A stretch of DNA of 20,102 nt from a virus. Position numbers and translations under genes: made by a program. Every line of letters starts with the position of its first letter. Positions within the stretch are counted from its first letter, which is position 1. Below are positions 1 to 6,540 of the stretch, in pieces. The notes under the pieces were generated by a model. That model was given only the letters and a program-made list of their open reading frames with translations. It did not search any database and was not told the DNA's origin. Where the stretch lies: the IMG/VR virus record IMGVR_UViG_3300033145_002484, positions 1-20,102 of that record; one strand, written 5' to 3'.

Positions 1-303
1 AGCTTTGGGCCATCTCTTAAGAGCATCTGTTAACAATTTATATTTTTTACTTTTATCACATGTGTTCCATATCCAAGGAGAACCTGCCAAGACTATTATA
101 TCTATATCTCCCCATGCATACTCTTTAATATACGTAGTGGGCTCAGTATCGTGTGCCCTTATCATATCGAATTGTACAATATCTAGATTTTGAGAACCCC
201 TAAGAGCTTTAGTAAGTAGATACTTTGCCCCCCAATATGTAAGTAAGTCACCTGCATTATAATCATTATTGGGATGAAGAATGAGTGCACGTTTTGGTTT
301 CAT
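1..303 (-). CDS. Polysaccharide pyruvyl transferase-like protein, N-terminal part (runs off window)
   Basis: The frame opens with ATG at 303-301 and stays open to the window edge, so only the first 101 residues are seen. The N-terminus (MKPKRALILHPNNDYNAGD, then LLTYWGAKYLL) resembles the N-terminal Rossmann segment of the polysaccharide pyruvyl transferase family (PF04230), which has an asparagine/GD loop followed by a helix. A second segment, DIDIIVLAGSPWIWNTC at about residues 69-85, matches the family's hydrophobic strand ending in a glycine-rich turn. The start overlaps the stop of the upstream glycosyltransferase as ATGA (303-300), so the two are probably translationally coupled. Inferred role: adding pyruvyl ketals, or a related transfer, to a glycan built by the neighbour. 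The C-terminal half that would confirm the family is outside the window. It could also be another nucleotide-binding Rossmann protein. Confidence 0.6.
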   Translation of the reverse strand, partial: MKPKRALILHPNNDYNAGDLLTYWGAKYLLTKALRGSQNLDIVQFDMIRAHDTEPTTYIKEYAWGDIDIIVLAGSPWIWNTCDKSKKYKLLTDALKRWPKA

Positions 304-1646
304 TTTTTATTTACCTTGTATTTTTTAATACATGAATATATACTACTTAACACTATATTCGGTGTAATGGTTCTAGTACATGGCGGTATACCGTATCTAT
401 TACAGCTCACAAACTGAAAGTCAATGCACGGACAGCATTTGGTTTTACCTTGAATACCTATACTTCTATAATATTTATTTCGCCATTCTGCTGGAATTAC
501 CGTATATATTATTACTGATGGTATATCAAATATTGCAGCAATATGTCCATATAATGAATCCGCAGCTAATACTACATCCATCCTGGAAGTGAGTGCAATC
601 ATCTGCCTTAGCGTTGTTTTTCCAACATAGTTATTTATATCTGCAGGCACTCTGTCATCTAACTTAATGAATTGACCTTGCCCAAATAGATATATCTCAA
701 AAGTATATTTATTACTTCTATTCAATAAAGTTATTAACTTTAATAGGTAATCGTATGTCCAGCGTCTTGACGGCGAGGTGGCTTCGACGTTTATGCCTAT
801 CTTGATGTTACTATTGTCTTCTGATATCTGTTCGCGACTCCACGTTGATTCAGCCTCGGTTAAATAAAATTTTGGATGTTTGTCTTTATCTGCTAGATTT
901 ATCATGAAAAGTTCTTGCATAGAATCATATCTGTTTTGACGATTCCTAACTATTTTATAATCTTCAGTATGTCGTATGAGGGGTAAGTGGTACGTATAAT
1001 TCATTACATCTGCATCTTCATATTTAGTGATTACTTTTGAAATAGTTGGATTACATTCTAATAAGGGTACTGCTCTCGGTTTACACACATAAGTGATATC
1101 GGCATTAAATTTTTTCTTTAATCCTTCTAAAATAGCGGTTGTCATTAGAATGTCGCCCAAACCTCTATCTGAACATTGATATATGGTATCAAATAATATA
1201 GTCGTCTTTTCATTTTTGCGTTCGACAATTTGCTTAGTTACTCTTTTAATGTCCTCTACCTTATATATCAAAGGTTTGTGAAATTTTCTAGCATATTGTG
1301 CTGCTACTACTTTTCCTTTTCTACCCGTACCCGAAACACAACTGAATAAATTAACATCTTGAATTGTATTCGTGTCAAAATATCTCCAGGGAGATAATAT
1401 ATAAATTATATTCTTGTGTATTGTTGGATTATTGGGAAGTTTATCGCAGAAATATATAATTATAAAATTTTTATTAATTAATTTATTGATAAGTTTCGTT
1501 TGGTATTCTCGATTAAAAAGATGACTAGCATAAATTAATGCATACGGATGAGATTCAAATGGCGTGACCACTGTTGATGTTGTTTGGTCTATCAGTTTAC
1601 CTTTTCTGGCGTGATAAATCGTAAGAGCTACTGACAATCTTAACAT
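300..1646 (-). CDS. Glycosyltransferase family 9 (heptosyltransferase-like)
   Basis: This 448-residue protein has recognisable GT9 (ADP-heptose:LPS heptosyltransferase-type) landmarks. GLGDILMTTAILEGLKKKF at about 162-180 is the N-terminal donor-domain motif. IGINVEATSPSRRW at about 283-296 opens the second Rossmann domain. VGKTTLRQMIAL followed by AADSLYGHIAA at about 341-371 is the conserved donor-binding segment. A cysteine-rich C-terminal loop (CCPCIDFQFVSC) follows, as in many GT9 proteins. The first 150 residues are an extra Rossmann-like region ending in a PLIYKVEDI segment, so the protein is longer than a usual GT9 of about 350. The ATG at 1646 has a weak AAGG upstream. The gene follows the capsid terminator and is coupled by ATGA to the next gene. 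Probable role: transferring a nucleotide-activated sugar to a phage or host glycan. The substrate cannot be predicted. Confidence 0.85.
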   Translation of the reverse strand: MLRLSVALTIYHARKGKLIDQTTSTVVTPFESHPYALIYASHLFNREYQTKLINKLINKNFIIIYFCDKLPNNPTIHKNIIYILSPWRYFDTNTIQDVNLFSCVSGTGRKGKVVAAQYARKFHKPLIYKVEDIKRVTKQIVERKNEKTTILFDTIYQCSDRGLGDILMTTAILEGLKKKFNADITYVCKPRAVPLLECNPTISKVITKYEDADVMNYTYHLPLIRHTEDYKIVRNRQNRYDSMQELFMINLADKDKHPKFYLTEAESTWSREQISEDNSNIKIGINVEATSPSRRWTYDYLLKLITLLNRSNKYTFEIYLFGQGQFIKLDDRVPADINNYVGKTTLRQMIALTSRMDVVLAADSLYGHIAAIFDIPSVIIYTVIPAEWRNKYYRSIGIQGKTKCCPCIDFQFVSCNRYGIPPCTRTITPNIVLSSIYSCIKKYKVNKK

Positions 1647-1694
1647 ACTATATAACCTTTATTTTACTAAACCTAGTAATTTTCTTTGAAAATT

Positions 1695-1721
1695 GGGAGC
1701 CAACAAAAATTGTTGGCTCCC
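1695..1721 (-). terminator. Intrinsic terminator after the capsid gene
   Basis: A perfect 12-bp inverted repeat, GGGAGCCAACAA / TTGTTGGCTCCC, with a 3-nt loop lies 18 bases past the capsid stop. On the minus strand it is followed by AATTTTC. On the plus strand it is followed by GTAATTTTT, so it could also stop transcription from the other side. A second, AT-only palindrome (AATTTTC-TTT-GAAAATT, 1678-1694) abuts it directly. The placement fits separating the highly expressed capsid gene from the glycan genes. Confidence 0.85.
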
Positions 1722-1739
1722 GTAATTTTTACATTCTCA

Positions 1740-2687
1740 TTAAGATGCCTGGTCTATGAGCACGATTGCGTCATAAGTTGAACTGGTCATGTGTTGTAGT
1801 CTGAAATCTACACTCTCATAAGCGTAGTAGTTCATCGCATCTGATGCTGGGTCTGCGTCGGGTGTTACTTTGAACTGACGTCTGTCACCTATGATAGCTT
1901 CAGATTTAGGTATCAATATCGCACAAGCTTTATTACTACCCTGTCCTTGACCAAAAACTTTAGGTAACTCGCCTTTTCTAATAACCTCGGCACTACCGTA
2001 CATATTATCTCTTAGAGATTTATCCCTTCTCATATAATCACAAAAATCAGGTGAACCGATTAATACTAGGTCCCCTTTATTTCTGCCATATACTCCCAGT
2101 TCTTTAATAGCTGAACTAAGACAATCTGCAACAGCATAAGCCGTTGCAGGATTATATGTAACCGCAGTAGTGGTTGAATGGTCAGCTGCTATAGTGTAGA
2201 GTCCTAAGAAAACTGATAGCAAAGCAGTCTTTGTTCTATCTCTCTCAACACCTAATAACATAGCCCTCTCTTCAGCCCTACCAAAAGCTATAGCGAAATT
2301 CTGAAGTAACAAATCAATAACATCAACAGAAGAATCATTAATATCATCAATCTGAAGAGCTCCTTTAGCCGCTAATTTGCCCGGTTCTAAAAGAATACTA
2401 CCCACTGATGGTGCTGTATTAGATAGGCCACTCGGTGCGTAACCTGTCTTTGCCTGTAAGACGCCTGAGTAATCTAAGGTAACTGTAGGGATAGTTAATG
2501 TTCTCGCAGGAACTTTTATAGTACGAAAAATCTTGCGCATCCAATTAGTTTCCTCAATAACTCTAATCATCTCATCAGCAATAGGTTTCGGTAACAATCC
2601 CGTAGCCTGCGCTGAACCTTCAGTTTCCACTGCATCTGGAACTAGTAATCCCTTTAAGACTTTTAGTTTGAGTTCTTTATTTAGCAT
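1740..2687 (-). CDS. Major capsid protein, HK97 fold
   Basis: This 315-residue protein has the layout of HK97-type major capsid proteins. A short leader is followed by TGLLPKPIADEMIRVIEET and a beta-rich N-arm/E-loop region with repeated small residues (VPARTLTIPTVTLDYSG, then KTGYAPSGLSNTAPSVGS). A spine helix follows (LLLQNFAIAFGRAEERAML, about 128-146). After that come an A-domain with GDLVLIGSPDFCDYMRRD and a C-terminal strand ending in YDAIVLIDQAS. Only about 25 residues precede the predicted fold, so there is no HK97-type 100-residue delta domain and scaffolding must come from another protein. The gene directly follows the prohead protease, the classical order. It has the best ribosome binding site here (AGGAGGTG, 7 nt before the ATG) and a strong terminator downstream, both consistent with very high expression. 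Confidence 0.88.
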   Translation of the reverse strand: MLNKELKLKVLKGLLVPDAVETEGSAQATGLLPKPIADEMIRVIEETNWMRKIFRTIKVPARTLTIPTVTLDYSGVLQAKTGYAPSGLSNTAPSVGSILLEPGKLAAKGALQIDDINDSSVDVIDLLLQNFAIAFGRAEERAMLLGVERDRTKTALLSVFLGLYTIAADHSTTTAVTYNPATAYAVADCLSSAIKELGVYGRNKGDLVLIGSPDFCDYMRRDKSLRDNMYGSAEVIRKGELPKVFGQGQGSNKACAILIPKSEAIIGDRRQFKVTPDADPASDAMNYYAYESVDFRLQHMTSSTYDAIVLIDQAS

Positions 2688-2728
2688 TTTATTACACCTC
2701 CTCTTAATATACTTTCCTTAAACTTTTA

Positions 2729-5116
2729 TTATTTAATCATACTTAATTTATATTGTTTTTTAACCTCTTCTTGAATATCTTCAGGTAATGATGCAAATAA
2801 TGTTTCATCGTTTATAACCTGAGATAGTGTTTTACCTTCAAGCTTTTTAACCACTTCATTGTCTACATCTTCTTCCTTTTCCTCTGCCTGAACTCCTTTT
2901 CTTGTAGCTGCCTCTTCTTTAACTTCAGGCTTCTTTTCCTCTACAACATCTTCCTTTTTATCTTCAACTACTTCTTCTTTCTTCTCTTCCGGTTTTTCTT
3001 CTTTCTTTTCTTCCTTGACTTCTACTGTTTCCTCTTCCACTTTCTTGGTTGTTAAAGCATCTGCTAAAGATTTAATCGCCTCTAAAATAGCATCTAACTT
3101 AACATTAAATTTTTTAACCAATCCGACTTCTTCTTCAGAAGTTTTAGTTACCAAATCTTCTGTTTTCTCCTCCTTGACCTCTTTAACTCCAGGATTTTCT
3201 TCCTTAATCTCTTCCTTGACTTCTTCTTTCTTTTGTGATTTTTCTTTAGCCACTTTTTCCCCCTCATTTTCTTTTTTAATTACAGGTATCTTTTTTACAG
3301 AAATTTCCTCTACATATTTCTTCTTATCCCCGATAGAAGATATTAATTCTCTGGTCTTTTTGACCTTATCTAAAGATTTTACCAAATCATCGATTATAAT
3401 ATCTTCTCGATTATCGTCTGAAGCTAATAGTATACTGTATATAATCACTTCCTTTAAATGAGCTCCGGTTAGTCCATCGGATTCTTTTGCTATTCTTTCT
3501 AAAATACTTTCTCTGTCCACTATATTTTGATTTTTAGCATGTATATTTAAAATTTTGTATCTCAAATCCTCATCTGGCAAATCAAATTTTATAATATCAT
3601 CAAATCTACTCGGTCTATCAATTAAAGCTTTTGGAATATTTTCAGGATAGTTAGTACATAATATTGTAACTACACCTTCATTAGAGTCCAATCCATCCAT
3701 TTGTCCCTTAATGGCATCAATTGCGCCCGATGTTTCTAAATAATTATCTATGTCCTCTGCAAAAATAATAGACGGTGCTAATTCCTTCGCCATATCTAAA
3801 ATATATTTAAAATAAGATGAATCCGCATATCTACCAAAATAATCTGCTGTAACCCAAATAAATGTACTGTCAGAATTCGACATTAAAACTTTACCCGTTA
3901 ATGTTTTACCCGTGCCAGGCTCACCTGCAAAAATAAATCCTCTCTTAAATGGAATATTATTTTTTAAATATGTTTCTTTCTTCTTAAAAAATTCTAAAGC
4001 CCCTAGTTTTATTGCTTTCTTTTTATCAACTGGTATTTGCAACATTTCAAAGTCTGTATTAATATAATCTAAAAAATGACCCTTCGGTGTAATTTTTTGA
4101 TTCTTATAAAAATTATGCTCTCTCATCCAGGTGTCAAACTGCTTTGCATATTCTACAGCTAATTCAGAATCTTCAGATTTATAATAAATATCAGTTGCAA
4201 AATCCCACATTCTTGGATAAATATTTACTATTAATCGGCTCTTTCCCTGTTTTAAAAACATAAAGCCATTTACTAGCAACTCTTCTTTTTTATTTCTACC
4301 TGTTTCTAAAAATGAATATACTGGACGTGTTGGACTACCACTATATGTAAAATCAACCACCCTTGTGATATCCCAACCAGATGAGGTTATCTCCTTTAAG
4401 GCTTTTGAAACAAGGGCCATTTTAAAATAAGGATAATTTTTAGTAAGTACCTTTTGATTATAGGCGGGTATTCCTAAAAAATTATCAATACTGATAGTAT
4501 TTCTTTTTATTAGTGCAATATCTTTAGCGGTTTTATTATATTTATCTATTTCTTTAACATCTACTACAAGTTTTTCTATGATATCCGGGTTTTTATAGCT
4601 TAATGTGTCTTTTCCTGCTTCTTTTAAGGCTTTTCTGATATAATCTGTTACTTTAGCTTCTGCATTAGCGGGCACGCCTACTAGAGATACTTCAAATAAT
4701 TCTAAATCTAAAACTCTTGCGGCTTCCTTTCCTAAATCAGGTGCCGGTTCCATTTCTAAAATTCTTCCACCTATAGAAAACCTATTTAAAATACCCTCTT
4801 CTATAAGGGTACGTATATCAGGTTGTGTTTTTGAAATATATGCTTCAATAAATAATCCAACTTCATCTACTTTACTCTTTACTACTCTTCCAATAGGTTT
4901 ACCGTAATTATGGTCAAAGAATAAAGTACTATTTTTAACTAAGTGGTCTTCAACCTTTTTAAGAGCTTCCCAAGTAATCAATTCATCTTGTCTATCTAAA
5001 TCAGGCGTAGAAGCATAACCTCTTACATAAAACTTTTCATCTGTTTTACCCTGACCCTTTGATAAACTACCGAATTCTAATTTATTAGTAAAAAATTCAA
5101 ATTTAACCGGTTCCAT
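2729..5116 (-). CDS. Prohead protease (S78/XkdF-like) fused to AAA+ ATPase and acidic scaffold-like tail
   Basis: This is a 795-residue, three-part protein. Residues 28-165 form an HK97-type prohead serine protease: FYVRGYAST, FFDHNYGKPIGRV with candidate catalytic His69, NRFSIGGRI with candidate nucleophile Ser113, and FEVSLVGVPANAEA. Residues 170-385 are a linker of unknown family. Residues 386-590 are a full AAA+ module: Walker A GEPGTGKT (398-405), Walker B IIFAEDID (450-457), sensor-1 TNYP (488-491), arginine-finger region DRPSRFD (500-506) and sensor-2 GLTGAHLKEV. Residues 600-755 are low-complexity Glu/Lys sequence, and the last 40 residues form a separate amphipathic segment. The start is placed at the ATG at 5116, 5 nt after GGGAG. 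An upstream in-frame TTG at 5128 lies on the 5' side of that site. The capsid gene follows 41 bases later. Role: head maturation. The ATPase role is inferred. Confidence 0.88.
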   Translation of the reverse strand: MEPVKFEFFTNKLEFGSLSKGQGKTDEKFYVRGYASTPDLDRQDELITWEALKKVEDHLVKNSTLFFDHNYGKPIGRVVKSKVDEVGLFIEAYISKTQPDIRTLIEEGILNRFSIGGRILEMEPAPDLGKEAARVLDLELFEVSLVGVPANAEAKVTDYIRKALKEAGKDTLSYKNPDIIEKLVVDVKEIDKYNKTAKDIALIKRNTISIDNFLGIPAYNQKVLTKNYPYFKMALVSKALKEITSSGWDITRVVDFTYSGSPTRPVYSFLETGRNKKEELLVNGFMFLKQGKSRLIVNIYPRMWDFATDIYYKSEDSELAVEYAKQFDTWMREHNFYKNQKITPKGHFLDYINTDFEMLQIPVDKKKAIKLGALEFFKKKETYLKNNIPFKRGFIFAGEPGTGKTLTGKVLMSNSDSTFIWVTADYFGRYADSSYFKYILDMAKELAPSIIFAEDIDNYLETSGAIDAIKGQMDGLDSNEGVVTILCTNYPENIPKALIDRPSRFDDIIKFDLPDEDLRYKILNIHAKNQNIVDRESILERIAKESDGLTGAHLKEVIIYSILLASDDNREDIIIDDLVKSLDKVKKTRELISSIGDKKKYVEEISVKKIPVIKKENEGEKVAKEKSQKKEEVKEEIKEENPGVKEVKEEKTEDLVTKTSEEEVGLVKKFNVKLDAILEAIKSLADALTTKKVEEETVEVKEEKKEEKPEEKKEEVVEDKKEDVVEEKKPEVKEEAATRKGVQAEEKEEDVDNEVVKKLEGKTLSQVINDETLFASLPEDIQEEVKKQYKLSMIK

Positions 5117-5188
5117 TTTTTCTCCCAATAGTTGACTATAAATATCCTTAAAGTAAAGAAACTATATACGCTTACTTTTTTTATCTTT

Positions 5189-6064
5189 TTATATCCCTAT
5201 TTTTAATATATCACCTTTGAATAAGGTATCTACTTTTATTGTTGTTCCTTTCAGAGTACCCTGTATTTTATAATGTTTAAATGTACCTAAGAAATAAATA
5301 TGCTTTATCCCATAATCTTTAAATTCTTTTAATGTGTTATATATTGATTTATGGTCTTGATAGAGTTCTTTCTTTTTATAACCACCATCAATAATTAATA
5401 CATCTATTCCTTTTAAATATTCCATCGATTTTTTAGGGATTCTATGACACGGTGATATATAAGCTACTTTTTTATTAAATATAAATCCCAAACAATCATC
5501 TCCGTATATTTCCTGGACTTGATGCTTTATTATAATTGGCATTACTTCTAAACCTTCAATTTCTACATTCTTATATTCTTTAATAAGAGTTGTATTATAT
5601 TTTTGGTCATATCCTTTTACATGATAATCTAAAAAGTGAAGATGTTTTTGAGTATCTAAGACATACAGATTTTTTACTTTTGCCTTATCCATTCCTTCTA
5701 AATTGATGCTGTGACAATGTGTTAATAATAAATTATCTACTTCTATATCTTTTTCAACTTTAGGGGCATTAATTAAAATAGAATCATTAATTAAAATAGA
5801 GGGTTCACTTTTTTGAATATTATGATTAATTATTTTTACTATTAAAGATTTATTACCCTTAGAATTTTTACCTACCATAGAAGAACCACAATCAGGACAC
5901 GCAGTTTTAGCACAAGGTGTTCCCTTAACGTGGGATATTTCTTTACCACAATCTGGACATACACATTTACTAGCGCCACCGTCACCTTGGCGGGAACCCC
6001 CCTGACCTTGTCCATCACCTCTACCTTTATTCATAATTTCTTCTTGTTCTTTAGACACTAGCAT
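5189..6064 (-). CDS. Zinc-ribbon plus degenerate metallo-beta-lactamase-fold protein
   Basis: This 291-residue protein opens with a Gly/Gln/Asp-rich stretch (GRGDGQGQGGSRQGDGG). A zinc ribbon at about 34-59 follows, with Cys at 34, 36, 39, 51, 56 and 59 (CVCPDCG then CPDCG). From about 72 on it resembles a PhnP-like metallo-beta-lactamase fold: LLLTHCHSINLEG (114-124), a later His181, YISPCHRIPKKSMEYLKGIDVLI, an Asp226 strand (IIDGG), and a final FLGTFKH. The canonical HxHxDH motif is reduced to HCHSIN, so the second-metal ligands are missing. The enzyme may bind one metal or be inactive. The ATG overlaps the preceding stop (TAATG). A second start at residue 11 would give the usual ribbon N-terminus. 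It sits just upstream of the head protease, but a role in assembly is only inferred from position. Confidence 0.65.
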   Translation of the reverse strand: MLVSKEQEEIMNKGRGDGQGQGGSRQGDGGASKCVCPDCGKEISHVKGTPCAKTACPDCGSSMVGKNSKGNKSLIVKIINHNIQKSEPSILINDSILINAPKVEKDIEVDNLLLTHCHSINLEGMDKAKVKNLYVLDTQKHLHFLDYHVKGYDQKYNTTLIKEYKNVEIEGLEVMPIIIKHQVQEIYGDDCLGFIFNKKVAYISPCHRIPKKSMEYLKGIDVLIIDGGYKKKELYQDHKSIYNTLKEFKDYGIKHIYFLGTFKHYKIQGTLKGTTIKVDTLFKGDILKIGI

Positions 6065-6357
6065 TATCCCCTCCCATCATTTTTATGTCTTTCCTCGCAA
6101 ATAGCATCCCTAGCTACTTGTTTCTTACCTAATTCATCAATAGTTGTCCATATCTTATTCACTGTCGTAGTTATTTCTACGACATTCGTTTTTACCTCTT
6201 TAACATCTGCTGATAAATGTTTTAAATCATTATTCATAATTTTAGTATTTGTTTTTTTAGCAGCATTACTTGATATAATGCTACCAATCTGTCCTATAAT
6301 ATTACCCGTTAATAATACTAACAATCCTAAAAATTTCCAATCTGTATACCAAACCAT
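6064..6357 (-). CDS. Small membrane-anchored coiled-coil protein
   Basis: This 97-residue protein has one hydrophobic segment near the N-terminus (FLGLLVLLTGNIIGQIGSII, about 9-28). A predicted helical, coiled-coil-like region follows (NDLKHLSADVKEVK and VVEITTTVNKIWTTIDEL), then a charged tail with one Cys. The layout fits a type-II membrane protein with a long exposed helix. This is seen in phage holin accessories, spanin-like proteins and some baseplate-associated proteins, but no family was recognised. It is joined by TAATG overlaps both to the 28-residue ORF upstream and to the zinc-ribbon/MBL gene downstream, so all three are probably translated together. Confidence 0.7.
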   Translation of the reverse strand: MVWYTDWKFLGLLVLLTGNIIGQIGSIISSNAAKKTNTKIMNNDLKHLSADVKEVKTNVVEITTTVNKIWTTIDELGKKQVARDAICEERHKNDGRG

Positions 6358-6443
6358 TATTTATTCCCCCTTATTTCATTGGCTGTATATATCCTAATAT
6401 TTTGACCTTGCTCTTTAAGTAGAAAATCTAGCTCTCCTGACAT
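6357..6443 (-). CDS. 28-residue micro-ORF
   Basis: A 28-codon frame (MSGELDFLLKEQGQ and onward, ending IRGNK) starts at ATG 6443-6441. The site AAGGAG lies 5 nt upstream, one of the better ribosome binding sites in the window. Its TAA stop overlaps the ATG of the membrane protein (TAATG), the same coupling as between bona fide genes here. No family was recognised. It may be a leader-type peptide that couples translation, or a small helical accessory protein. Confidence 0.5.
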   Translation of the reverse strand: MSGELDFLLKEQGQNIRIYTANEIRGNK

Positions 6444-6520
6444 ATTAACTCCTTATTGTTTTTACCAAACATAGGATTATTTTTACCCACATTATAATGA
6501 TTTTTGGGTAATTCATTCAT
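6428..6520 (-). CDS. 30-residue micro-ORF
   Basis: A 30-codon frame starts at ATG 6520-6518 after AAAGGATAATTAAT and overlaps the next micro-ORF by 16 bases. It encodes a Lys/Asn-rich peptide with GKNNPMFGKNN in the middle, reminiscent of the NUMOD3 repeat of phage homing endonucleases. It is far too short to be one, so the resemblance may be accidental. It begins 20 bases after the tail-fibre stop. Evidence is limited to the ribosome binding site and packing. Confidence 0.35.
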   Translation of the reverse strand: MNELPKNHYNVGKNNPMFGKNNKELICQES

Positions 6521-6540
6521 ATTAATTATCCTTTATTTTA

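Noticed and set aside
3015-3461. 148-residue plus-strand frame
   Set aside because: Antisense to the Glu/Lys-rich tail of the protease fusion. Its Ser/Phe-rich composition is what the complement of Glu/Lys repeats produces. No ribosome binding site and the wrong strand for the whole window.
5117-5128. TTG start of the protease fusion at 5128
   Set aside because: The GGGAG ribosome binding site lies between it and the ATG at 5116, so the ATG is the natural start.
6428-6520. Homing endonuclease remnant (NUMOD3-like GKNNPMFGKNN)
   Set aside because: Only one short motif in 30 residues, no GIY-YIG or HNH residues nearby, and the peptide has its own start and stop. Composition could explain it.
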